From assembly GCA_965140405.1 (NCBI GenBank), contig OZ223208.1, forward strand, positions 496,001 to 560,000: DNA of 64,000 nt, written 5' to 3'. The stretch's first letter is position 1. Each line of letters opens with the position of its first letter. The DNA is from G963556115 sp963666605 (GTDB lineage Bacteria > Planctomycetota > SZUA-567). Shown one piece after another: positions 35,662 to 45,491 of the stretch. The notes beneath the pieces were generated by a model. That model was not told where the DNA came from and did no database searches. It saw nothing but the letters and a program-made list of their open reading frames with translations. Position numbers and translations under genes: made by a program.

Positions 35662-38600
35662 TTAAAATGAAACTTTGACTCCAACTAAAAAGTTAATATT
35701 ATACCCTTTGTTCCAAATCTTATGATCAAATCTACCATAAACAGACACATTCTCACCAATAAGCGCTGTTACTCCTGCTCCATAGTAACCACGATTATTA
35801 GCCATACTATTCATCTCAGTAGTATAAGTGTTTGCACCAAGAGAAGCAGATGTGGTAGTATTACGTGTACCGCCCGTATCCAGATACTCATACTCCCATC
35901 CTCCCCAAACTTCAGGCAGAAAAGCCAAATTATCTGAGATCCTGCAAAGCCTGCCAATATTAACGCCAATATCTTGTACCAGAGAATTTGAACTGAAGCT
36001 TGCATAACTTACGTTTGACACTCCACTACCTGTCTCTGTAAACTCAGGATCGTTAAAGAATGTATAGCTTAGGCTGTAAGAAGGAGTCAGAAATACATCA
36101 TCTGCTATCATAAAGCCATAACCGAACTTACTGTTAACATTAAGATCAATCCCTGTACGTTCTCCTTCAGTTGTTGTCCCATCCCAGATATAGCGAGTTG
36201 ATTTTATTAAGTGCACACCCGTTGTTGCTGATAAGTCAACAAAGATATTATCAAAATTATATGAAGAATATCCCCCAAATCTTAAAGCATTATCGATAGA
36301 ATTACCAAGATGATGATTAGTATTCGTATAGTTATAACTATACCCCAGTAATGCTCCAGCACGAAGTTCTCTATTAAAAGTGTAATCTATTCCAACTATA
36401 GTCCCGGAATTCCAGAAACTATAGCCAGTCATATGATCGACAGATCCCTGCTCGCCAAATCCACCAAAACCATTAGACCAGACAGTAATTCTGTCATGTG
36501 CATAATTATCAGGATTATCTGAGTCTAATCCTTCCTCATAGGCCTGAGCAAGTTCACTGGAATCTGCCATACCACTAACGGCAGAAGTAAAACCAACAAC
36601 GCCAAATGACGACGCGAGCCCTTTCGCAATTTTTCCTGAACGAAACTTAACCATCTGATTCTCTACACTACCAACAGCAGCAGTAATAGTAGTAATAGCG
36701 GTCTGAGCGGTCTGAATTGTATCCTGTTCACCAATCGACTGTGCCGCCGCTCTAGCAGCAGCTACTCCGTCAAGATTAGAAAACTTCTCAACATACTTCT
36801 TTCCCTGTTCATTTAAATCTTTCTGTTGATCAATTAGATCCTGCCCTGCCTTTGCCGCAACACCAGACCCGCCGCCATTCTTAATTTTCTGCTCCTCTCT
36901 ATTTCCTGCTACAGTAACAAGAACATCTCTCAGATTATCCGCGACTCGATAGATTCTCACATCATCATCGGTACTCAGAATATTACCTGCCTGAATATCT
37001 GCATTATCTTCATCAAAGACGCCTTCATATGTAAGACCAGCAATACCATTTACACCAAATATCTGCTCTATAGCTGTATCACTCTTACTGACAGTCAGGT
37101 TGGACACTCCCGTAAGTTTTGCATAAGATCCAACTGCAGCCTTGCTGTCCACTCCCTCATCATCGCCAAAGTCCAGAATAATTTTACAGTCATCCGTACT
37201 TGTAAGATCGACTCCTGCTGTAAAGTTCGCAGTAACTCCGGAATCAACGGTGAGTGAATTACTTCCTGAAAATACAATACCAGCAAAATTTGTCACGCCC
37301 AACCCTGACAGTTCAATATTCGAACCAGCAGCAAAGCCAGTGATACCATTAAAACTACTATTTGCACCTCCAGATATCGTCAGTTTCTTTTCAGAAGCAA
37401 TTTCTAGGTTGGAAAATGATATTTCATTTAACCCATGTATTATTTCCGTATCCTCATCAATATCAAGGATACCAGCAGTAAGCACCCCAGTTGCATTCAG
37501 TGTACATGCTTCAGATATCTGAAGCTTAACCGAACTAACACCTTTAAGAGACTTATCACCTGTTCCAGAAAAATTAACGATACCACTGCCGGTCAATGTA
37601 CCAAGATTAACCGCACTATCTCCTGAAGTCTCCAGTATTACGCCATTTGCGATATCTGTATTAGTAGACTGGACTAAATTTGCACCATCTGTTGCTAGAA
37701 TTACATTTGCATCAATATCAAGAGTACCGACTGTCAATGCATCAGTAGAATTAACTCTACACGTCTCTCCCAACTGTAATGTCCCGATACTTCCTTTTAG
37801 TGATTTGTCACCCGAGCCGGCAAAAATAACCGAGCCGGTGCCGCTTACCGTACCGAGATCAACAGCACTGCCGCCGTTTGTCGCCAGAGTAAAGCCATTA
37901 TTAACAACAGTATTCGTTGCAGTATACGCGAGTCCAGTATTAAGAGTGATATTATTACTGACAGTCATCGTCCCAACGCTGATATTCACGCCTGCATTGC
38001 CGGAAAAAGCAAGTTCGCCGCCATTAGCTGTAGTAGTTACAGCAGCCAGCGATACATTTCCTGCCTTATTATTGGTCATGGTGAAGGTGCCACTACCAAG
38101 TGACACCGAATTGAGTGTCACCGCTCCGGCTGTACCGGCAATTGTCAACCCACCTCCTGCACCAGTTGAAACTGCTCCAAGACTGACTGAGCCTGCTCCC
38201 GTTATTGTTAACGCTCCTCCTGATATTGTAGTGCTGGTATTCACAGTAACATTGTTTCCGCCGGTAGCCAGAGTCGTAGCGGCGTCAATATCCAGAGTGC
38301 TAACTGTCAGTGCAGCTGAGGTATTGACATTACATGCACCGCTTACTTGCAGAGTCCCGATGCTTCCTTTCAGCGATTTTTCACTTGTACCTCCAAAGTT
38401 TACGGTTCCTGTACCGCTTACTGTGCCGAGATCAACAGCTCTGTCGCCAGCTGTACTAAGAGTAAACCCATTATTTACAACAGTATTGGTTGCATCGTAA
38501 TCAAGGCCGGCATTCAAAGTAACATTATTACTGATAGTCATCGTTCCGACACTGATATTACCATTTGAACTGCCGCCAAAGGCAAGCTCTCCGCCATTAG

Positions 38601-40359
38601 CAGTAGTAGTAACACTGGTAATGGCTACATTACCAGCCTTGTTATTCGTCAATGTAAATGTACCAGCACCAAGCGCAACTGAGCCAAGTGTAACTGCTCC
38701 GGCAGTACCGTCAATTGTCAGCCCGCCTCCAGCACCTGTCGTCACTGCTCCAAGATTTACTGCACCTGCACCATTACCACTTACAGTCAGTGTTCCTCCT
38801 GAAATTTCACTGCCTGTACTTACAGTGACATTATTTCCGGCGGTAGCCAGAGTTGTCGCTGCATTAATATCAAGAACATTGACTGTCAATGTACCTGTTG
38901 TATTGACAGTTGATGCACCATCAACCTGAAGTTCTGCCAAGCCGGTGCCACTCAGATACTTAGCACCAGTACCTCCAAAGGTAACCGACCCTCCTCCCGT
39001 CACTGTTCCAAGTCTAACAATACCATTACCACTGGTATTCAACGTTTTGCCGTTGAGAATATCAGTATTTGATGCCTGTATTGTATTGGTTCCATTTGTT
39101 GACAGTGTCACATCCGCATCAACATCTAGGTTTGTAACATTTAGCTGGGCTGACGCATATACTGTCCCGGTACCACTCAACTGAAGTTTATTCAGACCAG
39201 ATCCTTTCAGATATTTTGTTCCGGTTCCCTGCAGGTCAATTGTTCCATCTCCACTTACCGATCCAAGATTTGCACTGCTGAAACCATTTACTGTCAGCAC
39301 ACCACTACTCGCTACAGTAGTATTATAATATGTTGTAATACTACTGCCATATCCTTGCAGGGTACCACCATTTGAATCAACATTGATATAATTTATTTTG
39401 TTTACTCCGCTGCCATTTTGAAATGCTATTGTATTACCAGTAAAGTATGCTGTCCCTATGCTAACAGCTCCGCCGTAGCTGGAAAAGTTAAAATTACCGC
39501 CTGAAGCTGCAAGACTATTGATAGCAATTGAGCCATAGCCGCGACCTCCATTCGTCTGGACAATAATACTTCCACCGGTGGCACTCAGGTCTCCACCAAA
39601 AACTAGTGTCTTATTATCATTAATTGTGATTCTGTTATTACCACCTGCAAGATCAACATTTCCATTCATAACGCCATTGCCATTTGTCGGATAACTGGGG
39701 TTTTCAGATAATATAATATCTACTCCAGCTCCACCAGTATAATCTCCCGATAATGTTGCCGTATTCTGATTATCCTTAAATCTCAATACCGAATAACTCC
39801 CGGCCTTTACAGAATTATCTGCCTTAGTAGTGACTCCGGAAAGATCTATATCTCCCGAGATAGTTTCAGCATAGATACTGTTGCAATCCAGAATAACCGT
39901 GCTTCCTTCCTTAATCGCAGCTGTAGTAGACATTCCAAAATCAATTTCATTTACATCTACGTGAGAACCAAGTTTCAACCATAATCCTTCCCCTGTTGAC
40001 CAATCATTTTCAGCTGAACCTGCAATAATTTTATTGATCGTCAAATCTCCATTACTAGCTCTAAGATGGATCTTAATCCCGCTATTACCGGTGACATTCA
40101 ATGTTCCATGACCGTCAGAACCAAGAGACAGAGTATTTAATGTCACACTATTATTATCTACTTCTAGAATATAGTCACCCTCTCCATTGCCATAGTATCC
40201 TACTTCACCTGTATCAGCGAGTATTTCATATATGTGATTTGCACCGCCGGTAATATCCAAGAAGGAATCTGCCTGCGATTCTGCAGAAAACAGCAAGGCT
40301 ATAATCGTAATAAGTACTGCAGCCGCACCTCTGATTCTATATACTAGACCAATATACAC
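35662..40359 (-). CDS. type V autotransporter, large beta-helix passenger
   Basis: 1565 residues. Signal peptide 1-30 (AAAVLITIIALLFSAESQA). Residues about 35-1130 are a Gly/Asn/Thr/Ser-rich passenger built of short beta repeats such as LGTVSGTGTVNFGG and TLDIDAATTLAT, expected to form a right-handed beta-helix. A helical linker (about 1150-1250) precedes the barrel from about residue 1294 (VWSNGFGGFGEQGSVDHMTG) to a terminal Phe (VGVKVSF). Start is GTG at 40359 with AGGAG seven bases ahead. It should be exported and anchored in the outer membrane as an adhesin or surface layer protein. It lies 508 bases downstream of a sensor kinase/regulator pair that may control it. Confidence 0.93.
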   Translation of the reverse strand: MYIGLVYRIRGAAAVLITIIALLFSAESQADSFLDITGGANHIYEILADTGEVGYYGNGEGDYILEVDNNSVTLNTLSLGSDGHGTLNVTGNSGIKIHLRASNGDLTINKIIAGSAENDWSTGEGLWLKLGSHVDVNEIDFGMSTTAAIKEGSTVILDCNSIYAETISGDIDLSGVTTKADNSVKAGSYSVLRFKDNQNTATLSGDYTGGAGVDIILSENPSYPTNGNGVMNGNVDLAGGNNRITINDNKTLVFGGDLSATGGSIIVQTNGGRGYGSIAINSLAASGGNFNFSSYGGAVSIGTAYFTGNTIAFQNGSGVNKINYINVDSNGGTLQGYGSSITTYYNTTVASSGVLTVNGFSSANLGSVSGDGTIDLQGTGTKYLKGSGLNKLQLSGTGTVYASAQLNVTNLDVDADVTLSTNGTNTIQASNTDILNGKTLNTSGNGIVRLGTVTGGGSVTFGGTGAKYLSGTGLAELQVDGASTVNTTGTLTVNVLDINAATTLATAGNNVTVSTGSEISGGTLTVSGNGAGAVNLGAVTTGAGGGLTIDGTAGAVTLGSVALGAGTFTLTNNKAGNVAITSVTTTANGGELAFGGSSNGNISVGTMTISNNVTLNAGLDYDATNTVVNNGFTLSTAGDRAVDLGTVSGTGTVNFGGTSEKSLKGSIGTLQVSGACNVNTSAALTVSTLDIDAATTLATGGNNVTVNTSTTISGGALTITGAGSVSLGAVSTGAGGGLTIAGTAGAVTLNSVSLGSGTFTMTNNKAGNVSLAAVTTTANGGELAFSGNAGVNISVGTMTVSNNITLNTGLAYTATNTVVNNGFTLATNGGSAVDLGTVSGTGSVIFAGSGDKSLKGSIGTLQLGETCRVNSTDALTVGTLDIDANVILATDGANLVQSTNTDIANGVILETSGDSAVNLGTLTGSGIVNFSGTGDKSLKGVSSVKLQISEACTLNATGVLTAGILDIDEDTEIIHGLNEISFSNLEIASEKKLTISGGANSSFNGITGFAAGSNIELSGLGVTNFAGIVFSGSNSLTVDSGVTANFTAGVDLTSTDDCKIILDFGDDEGVDSKAAVGSYAKLTGVSNLTVSKSDTAIEQIFGVNGIAGLTYEGVFDEDNADIQAGNILSTDDDVRIYRVADNLRDVLVTVAGNREEQKIKNGGGSGVAAKAGQDLIDQQKDLNEQGKKYVEKFSNLDGVAAARAAAQSIGEQDTIQTAQTAITTITAAVGSVENQMVKFRSGKIAKGLASSFGVVGFTSAVSGMADSSELAQAYEEGLDSDNPDNYAHDRITVWSNGFGGFGEQGSVDHMTGYSFWNSGTIVGIDYTFNRELRAGALLGYSYNYTNTNHHLGNSIDNALRFGGYSSYNFDNIFVDLSATTGVHLIKSTRYIWDGTTTEGERTGIDLNVNSKFGYGFMIADDVFLTPSYSLSYTFFNDPEFTETGSGVSNVSYASFSSNSLVQDIGVNIGRLCRISDNLAFLPEVWGGWEYEYLDTGGTRNTTTSASLGANTYTTEMNSMANNRGYYGAGVTALIGENVSVYGRFDHKIWNKGYNINFLVGVKVSF
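37723..38874 (-). repeat. tandem duplication inside the autotransporter passenger
   Basis: Two adjacent units, 38296-38874 (193 codons) and 37723-38295 (191 codons), encode near-parallel sequences, each starting LDI(D/N)AATTLAT and containing NKAGNV, TTTANGGELAF, GTMT(I/V)SNN and ATNTVVNNGFTL. A third LDIDAN start follows. The duplication is recent enough that many whole phrases are unchanged, but divergent at the DNA level. Confidence 0.85.
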
Positions 40360-40867
40360 TTATATCTCCTACCCGCTTTGCCAACACTAAATAAATATGG
40401 ATTTAAAGTAGATTGCTTATGTATTATTCTATGACGAGCATATTTTAGTCTATTGCATTGATTGTGTAAATTCCCCAAACAGGGGTATTTTGGGCAATGT
40501 CAGAGATTTTATTTAGGCGGGGATTAACTCCAGAGTACAAGTTTATTTTGTTATATACTTTTCAATGTACACTTTTTTCGTCAAATTTGTACTGTTAGAA
40601 GTTTTCAGCAGTACTCACCTTTGAAAAAGAAGATATTATTTATTTTTATCATAAATTTTCTTAGAACAATTTGTATTCAAGCAAACTGCGAGGCAGATTA
40701 ATACCATAACATGAATTGAAAGATATCATGTTAGTATAACTTGATACCTGCTGAAAATAATTAACTCACAATACGCTTTCAAAATAAGTGAGTAAATTGC
40801 ATGACGAATAATATCAATCATTAGCAAATATAATGTATAAATGCAAAACAGAATGATACTCATCAGG
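40360..40867. other. intergenic region upstream of the autotransporter
   Basis: 508 AT-rich bases without a gene. It should hold the autotransporter promoter. Near 40473-40490 a small CCCC/GGGG inverted repeat stands out in the AT background and could be a regulator site. No clear -35/-10 pair or terminator was found. Confidence 0.35.
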
Positions 40868-42973
40868 TTAAGGAATAATCTTATGTATTATCTGGGATAA
40901 CTCGGCAGTATGGATAGGCTTATTCAAGAACATAGTCAGTCCTTTTGCAACTCTTTCCGGTATTTTATTTTCACCGATTTGCCCTGAAAGCATGATCACT
41001 TTTAATTCAGGAGCAAAACAGCGGATTTGTTCAAATAGCTCCGCTCCACTCATATCAGGCATTATCATATCAATAATAGCCAGATCATACAAATTATCTT
41101 CACGGCTCATTAATTCCAGTGCTTCAGTTCCATTTGAGCATTGTACAACATCATAGCCCAGATAATCCAAGAAGAAACATGTGTTTACCCGGAAATTTTC
41201 GTCGTCATCAACAAAGAGAATGCGACCGCTACCAGATACTATCGTATGCACTCCATACTCATTTGCTACAGGAAAATCTGCTAGAGGCATGTAAAATGAA
41301 AATGAGGTACATTCCTCACTGCTATCGACTAAAATATGACCGTTCATAGATTCGATCAAAGCAAATGCCATTGATAAGCCCAATCCAGAATTTTCATTAT
41401 CCTTCTTTGTTGTAAAGAAAGGATCAAATATCCTGCCAATAACTGTTTCAGGAATAGTCTCTCCATTATTTGAAATACGCAACAGAGCATATTCGGAATC
41501 TGCTAAACTGATATTATACCCGGAGGGTAATACAGAGTCTGAATCTATAATATCAGTACTGATTACAATCTCCGGTTTTTCACACTTTGCCAGTGCATAG
41601 GCAGCATTAATACATACGTTTAGAATCAAGGCCTGAAATCTTGAATAGTCAGTCCATATAAAGACATTATCTGCGTTAAACTGCGTTGATATTATTATCC
41701 TACTGTCGACCGCATGTCGCACTAATTCAAGGGATGTCCGTACCACATCCTGCAAATCTACACTATGATTTGATGTCTCATTCTGTCGTGAAAAAGCCAT
41801 AAGCTGCTTTATAAGACTTGTTGCATGTGCTCCAGCTTTAACAATATTCTCTGCAGCAACTCTTTCTTGTCCAGAAAGCTTTTTATTTAGTGAAAAATAC
41901 TCCGCACCGCTGATTATGCTTGCCAAAATATTATTAAAATCATGAGTAATGCCTCCGACAAGGAGACCTAAAGAACGCATTTTATCAACAATCTGCAAAT
42001 GCTTTTTAAGCTCATCTTCACGTTTCTGCTGTTGTACTATTTCAGTAACATCATGCATGGCTCCAATAACAAGATTTGAATCCTTATCAAAACTGAAAAA
42101 TATAGTGTTTATGTATTTTAAAATACCATCTAAAGAAATAATCCGGACAATCAAAGAACCAGAACTGTCTTCTGAATCAGAGAGTAATGTTGTGTAATAT
42201 GCAAGATAGCGATCTCTATCTTCATGGTGAATTCGCTCCAGAAAAGTATCAATAGAATTAATCGCTCCATCGGAAATACCTAAAATTGCCTGAGCCCCTT
42301 CTGATGCCCAGAATGAGTACGAATCTAAATATATCTCTACGTGACCGAACTTCCCAATTTTTTCTGCTATATTTGCACGAAATATGGTTTTTTTCAGATT
42401 TTGCTGCAATTCTTCTTTATGTTTATTCTCTGCAATTTCATTTGTGATATCACGTGAAATACCTATTCCTCTTACAGGCTCTCCAATTGTATTATATTCA
42501 TAGCGATAATCATTACTCATATACATTACACTGCCATCACTTATGACAATTCGGTATGAACAATGAAAATCCTGATAAGATGCTCCTCCAGAGTTTTCAA
42601 GAGAACTGTTAAATTTACCAATAATATATTCTCTATCATCTGGATGAATTAACTTGAGATATTCTTCAAAACTTATATGACATACTTTTCGGTCAAGCTT
42701 GAGGATTTCATATGCCTCATCAGAAAGCCAGAATGAGTTAGTCTCGATATCATGTTTCCATCGTAGTATTTTTGAAAACTTGTTGGTAATCTCAACGACT
42801 TTTTCATTTTCAAAATATAACTCCAGCCTTTTATGCAACATATCATTTTCTTGAGAAGTTTGCAGCAAATCATTTTCAAGACCTTGAATTACGTTGTCTT
42901 GAGCTTTAATTTTATTTTCAAGCGCAATAATATGCTTTTTTAAAATAAATAAGTCTTTGTCAGGTATGGACAA
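40868..42973 (-). CDS. hybrid sensor histidine kinase with two PAS domains
   Basis: 701 residues. A coiled start (1-50), PAS/PAC repeats at about 60-190 and 200-320, a HisKA region with phospho-acceptor H344 (GGITHDFNNILASI), the HATPase with N box NVCINAAYAL and G box FTTKKDNENSGLGLSMAFA, and a C-terminal receiver with D635 (AIIDMIMPD). There is no membrane segment, so the signal is cytosolic. The only in-frame start is TTG at 42973 with GAAAGG eight bases ahead. It lies 57 bases after a FixJ-type regulator gene on the same strand and is likely its partner. Confidence 0.92.
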   Translation of the reverse strand: MSIPDKDLFILKKHIIALENKIKAQDNVIQGLENDLLQTSQENDMLHKRLELYFENEKVVEITNKFSKILRWKHDIETNSFWLSDEAYEILKLDRKVCHISFEEYLKLIHPDDREYIIGKFNSSLENSGGASYQDFHCSYRIVISDGSVMYMSNDYRYEYNTIGEPVRGIGISRDITNEIAENKHKEELQQNLKKTIFRANIAEKIGKFGHVEIYLDSYSFWASEGAQAILGISDGAINSIDTFLERIHHEDRDRYLAYYTTLLSDSEDSSGSLIVRIISLDGILKYINTIFFSFDKDSNLVIGAMHDVTEIVQQQKREDELKKHLQIVDKMRSLGLLVGGITHDFNNILASIISGAEYFSLNKKLSGQERVAAENIVKAGAHATSLIKQLMAFSRQNETSNHSVDLQDVVRTSLELVRHAVDSRIIISTQFNADNVFIWTDYSRFQALILNVCINAAYALAKCEKPEIVISTDIIDSDSVLPSGYNISLADSEYALLRISNNGETIPETVIGRIFDPFFTTKKDNENSGLGLSMAFALIESMNGHILVDSSEECTSFSFYMPLADFPVANEYGVHTIVSGSGRILFVDDDENFRVNTCFFLDYLGYDVVQCSNGTEALELMSREDNLYDLAIIDMIMPDMSGAELFEQIRCFAPELKVIMLSGQIGENKIPERVAKGLTMFLNKPIHTAELSQIIHKIIP

Positions 42974-43030
42974 TTCATGAACCTTTCAACAAGTCGTATT
43001 CTCACACCAATATTTATGAAAGCAGTCATA

Positions 43031-43648
43031 TTACATTAGATTATTACTATTTGCAAAGTTTACAATTTCAGCAATTGAATGCAAATCCAGTTTTGTAAAC
43101 AGATTTTTCCGATGCATAAGAACAGTGCTCAACTTTATACCCAGTTTCTCTGCTATCTGTGGACTTCTGCTTCCATTAGCAATGAGATGAAACACTTCCT
43201 TCTCTCTCTTTGTCAAGCTTCTGTATAGCCTAAAAGAGTCATCAGATGATTCCTCTATACGAATTCTCTCTTCCTCAAGCTCATGAGCTTTCTCAATTGC
43301 AGAAATTATCTGTTTTATAAAAACAGGTTTCTCAATAAAATCAATTGCTCCTGCCTTCATGGCCTGAGCACACTTCTTTACATTTGCGTGTCCACTTAAG
43401 AACACAATTTTCAGTGGCACCTTCAGCTCGTTGAGTTTTTTCTGCAGTGTAAGCCCATCCATTTCAGGCATACTAATATCCAAGATGATACAACCTCGAA
43501 TTTTTTCATCTAATTTCGATAAAAACTCAATAGGAGAGGCATACTTTTTTACCAAATACCCCATAGCTGAAAGCTGAAGTGAGAGATTATGACAAAAAGA
43601 TCTATCATCGTCAATTATATGTATTACGCGTTTTTTATCTGTCTTCAT
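43031..43648 (-). CDS. FixJ/NarL-type response regulator
   Basis: 205 residues. Receiver domain with D13-D15 (IIDDDR), phospho-acceptor D57 (IILDISMPEMDG) and K107 (IEKPVF), then a LuxR-type helix-turn-helix at about 142-200 (LTKREKEVFHLIANGSRSPQ, then IAEKLGIKLSTVLMHRKNLF). It should be a DNA-binding transcription factor activated by the hybrid kinase encoded just downstream. The closest plausible target is the autotransporter gene further down. The ribosome site is weak. Confidence 0.92.
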   Translation of the reverse strand: MKTDKKRVIHIIDDDRSFCHNLSLQLSAMGYLVKKYASPIEFLSKLDEKIRGCIILDISMPEMDGLTLQKKLNELKVPLKIVFLSGHANVKKCAQAMKAGAIDFIEKPVFIKQIISAIEKAHELEEERIRIEESSDDSFRLYRSLTKREKEVFHLIANGSRSPQIAEKLGIKLSTVLMHRKNLFTKLDLHSIAEIVNFANSNNLM

Positions 43649-43875
43649 AATATCTTATAATCAATCATTTTCTTTCAATGACATAATGAACACTAAACCT
43701 ATCAAGTACTACAATTAATTTCAATAGTTATTTCTTTTCAATATAATAACTCCACAAAGTATTATACTCAAATATACCTCATACTCATTGAGTTGTCAAC
43801 CAGGCTAATTATAAAGCACCAAACCTCATAAATATCCTGCTCAATGAAATGCATTGCCCTGAAACAACATTGGTC

Positions 43876-44055
43876 TAGCCCCCTGAAACGATACCGATAA
43901 ATTGTATAATATTGTTGGTATTATTTTCAGGAAAGGAATATCATGAAGGGTAAGAAGACATCAACAGAACAAGCAATCAGAATTCTCAGGGAAATAGAAG
44001 TGCTTAAAGGGCAAAGACAAGGTCTTCAAGAAGCATGTCGTAAACTAAATCTATC
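43876..44055 (+). mobile_element. second IS3-family copy, only the left 180 bases
   Basis: It starts with the same 20-base end as the copy at 33700 and keeps the ribosome site and the first about 37 codons of orfA (ATG at 43943; MKGKKTSTEQAIRI). Identity ends at the codons for CRKLNL, after which unrelated restriction-gene debris begins. The coding differences from the first copy show it is not a recent duplicate. Confidence 0.85.
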
Positions 44056-44167
44056 ATACCAACCCATTTGCTATATTTTACTTGCAAAAGCTCATTATGT
44101 AAGGGTACGATTGTACAATTGAATATAGGCAGAACAATTAATACCAAGCTATACAAGGTTAATACTA

Positions 44168-44339
44168 TGGATTACAGGTGAACTTAAAAATAAAGTAGAT
44201 GTGATTTGGGCTGAGGGGAATTGCTAACCCAATGACGGTGATTAAGCAGTTTACTTATCTGCTTTTTATCAAGGGGCTTGATGACAGACAAAATGAACTA
44301 GATAGCAATGATGCATTGATTGGCACAGTAAGACAGTGA
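44168..44339 (+). pseudogene. hsdM fragment, N-terminus of a type I DNA methyltransferase
   Basis: The plus strand reads ITGELKNKVDVIWAEGN, then a stop, then in another frame NPMTVIKQFTYLLFIKGLDD followed by RQNELDSN. This matches the conserved start of type I HsdM subunits (LKxKVDxIWDAFWSGGISNPLxVIEQxTYLLFIKRLDD). A deletion and frameshift have removed function. The rest of hsdM and all of hsdS are missing. Confidence 0.75.
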
Positions 44340-44340
44340 C

Positions 44341-44418
44341 CAAATGGATTTTGTCTCGCAGGTTGTTAATTATATTATAGATAATTGGCTGATTAAAAAA
44401 GAATTACTACATGCTTAG
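44341..44418 (+). pseudogene. hsdR fragment, C-terminus of a type I restriction subunit
   Basis: Directly after the hsdM fragment, 25 codons read QMDFVSQVVNYIIDNWLIKK and ELLHA then stop. This resembles the C-terminal helical region of HsdR proteins (QxxFVxQVVxYIVxNG). The join of an hsdM start to an hsdR end suggests one internal deletion of a whole hsdMSR locus. The match is short, so confidence is moderate. Confidence 0.5.
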
Positions 44419-44430
44419 GAAGGTACGTAT

Positions 44431-44788
44431 CATTTATTTCATCCCAGCTTATTTCTACAGCTGGCTGATTATCATCATTTAACGTATTACCGGTATAATC
44501 TCTACTATCATGGTCTGGTATCAATGCTCGATACTACTCATTTGTTACCTCATACTTACCCATATAAAACGGCTTAGTTATACGTACCTTATGCACTGGC
44601 TTTTCATCACTACCACCAGTATCACTACCCATCATAAACTCACCTGCAGGAATAAGCATAAATTCCATAGCGACTCCATTGATAATTACGCTCTTCTCTA
44701 CTGGTAATCCAAGAAAGTGAGCTGTTTCAGTCTGCCTCTTCTTAGCCTCACTGCTGCTAAAACATATGGAAAAGGCACTTCTGTTCAC
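44431..44788 (-). pseudogene. formylglycine-generating-enzyme (FGE-sulfatase) domain, broken
   Basis: From a GTG at 44788 the frame encodes GVAMEFMLIPAGEFMMGS then KPVHKVRITKPFYMGKYEVT, the standard beginning of an FGE/SUMF domain. A TAG at about 44534 interrupts NE-stop-YRALIPDHD where Gln (CAG) is expected, so one C-to-T change made the stop. The frame then continues GNTLNDDNQPAVEISWDE and loses homology near 44431, so the catalytic C-terminus is gone. Such domains activate sulfatases or act as accessory proteins. Confidence 0.75.
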
Positions 44789-44840
44789 GGCGTTTTTATG
44801 TTCAAGCTCTATTATCGATCAAGTAGCTTGTTTTTGTTAC

Positions 44841-45491
44841 TTATAGCCAAGTAATATAATCGTTCACATTTTTATCACTTTGAGGTTTGTTGTGCTCTTT
44901 TGGTACACCAATAACACAACCGTCGATTGCGTACTCACCGACTTTTAATTTTAATAATTTCATGAAACGCTTATTCTTTGACATCATTGCGGTAGCTGAA
45001 ATAAGCTGAAATCCTAACTTATTTGCAGTTGCAGATAACCACATATTCTGCATTGCATGAGCTATTGATTGCTTAGCAACATTTGGGAAGCCTTTTTTTT
45101 CAGCAATAATAATATAATATGCGCCGTCAGTCAGGCCAGGAATACCATTTTGTGCAAGATTAGTTATGCGAGTTTCAAACGATTTCATTCGTTTTTTAAG
45201 AAATGGAGCAAAAAGTAAGACAATGTGTAGGATACGAGCTCGATTTCTAATTTGTGATAATAGCAACTCTTGTGCACAATCCCTTGTTTCCGTATTTAGA
45301 GAAAGTACTCTAATCGTACGAATGTTTCTTAAAGAAATCCCTGTCGCTCCAGCAAAAGGTGCGTATAATGCTGACTCAAGGATATCAATCATTGTTTTAT
45401 TGTCAGGGATTTCATTTGAAAATATTCGTGTAGTTCGCCTTGAATGGACAATTGAATTGAATACTTTTAAAAATGAGCTGTTACCGTTCAT
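44841..45491 (-). CDS. nitroreductase-family protein
   Basis: 216 residues from the ATG at 45491 (a TTG at 45509 adds six residues). The N-terminal SRRTTRIFSNEIPDNKTMID with Arg residues for FMN phosphate, the central ALYAPFAGATG and the C-terminal AHAMQNMWLSATANKLGFQL then CVIGVPKE follow the nitroreductase fold. These flavoenzymes reduce nitro groups, quinones or flavin itself; the substrate is not predictable. It contains a basic insertion around residues 85-115 (FLKKRMKSFETRITN). It stands alone, divergent from the HAD gene. Confidence 0.75.
   Translation of the reverse strand: MNGNSSFLKVFNSIVHSRRTTRIFSNEIPDNKTMIDILESALYAPFAGATGISLRNIRTIRVLSLNTETRDCAQELLLSQIRNRARILHIVLLFAPFLKKRMKSFETRITNLAQNGIPGLTDGAYYIIIAEKKGFPNVAKQSIAHAMQNMWLSATANKLGFQLISATAMMSKNKRFMKLLKLKVGEYAIDGCVIGVPKEHNKPQSDKNVNDYITWL

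Noticed and set aside
37805..38500. 231-codon open frame on the plus strand inside the autotransporter
   Set aside because: It is antisense to a Gly/Thr/Val-rich repeat region, where stop codons are rare on the other strand; Pro/Val/Ala-rich content and no ribosome site.
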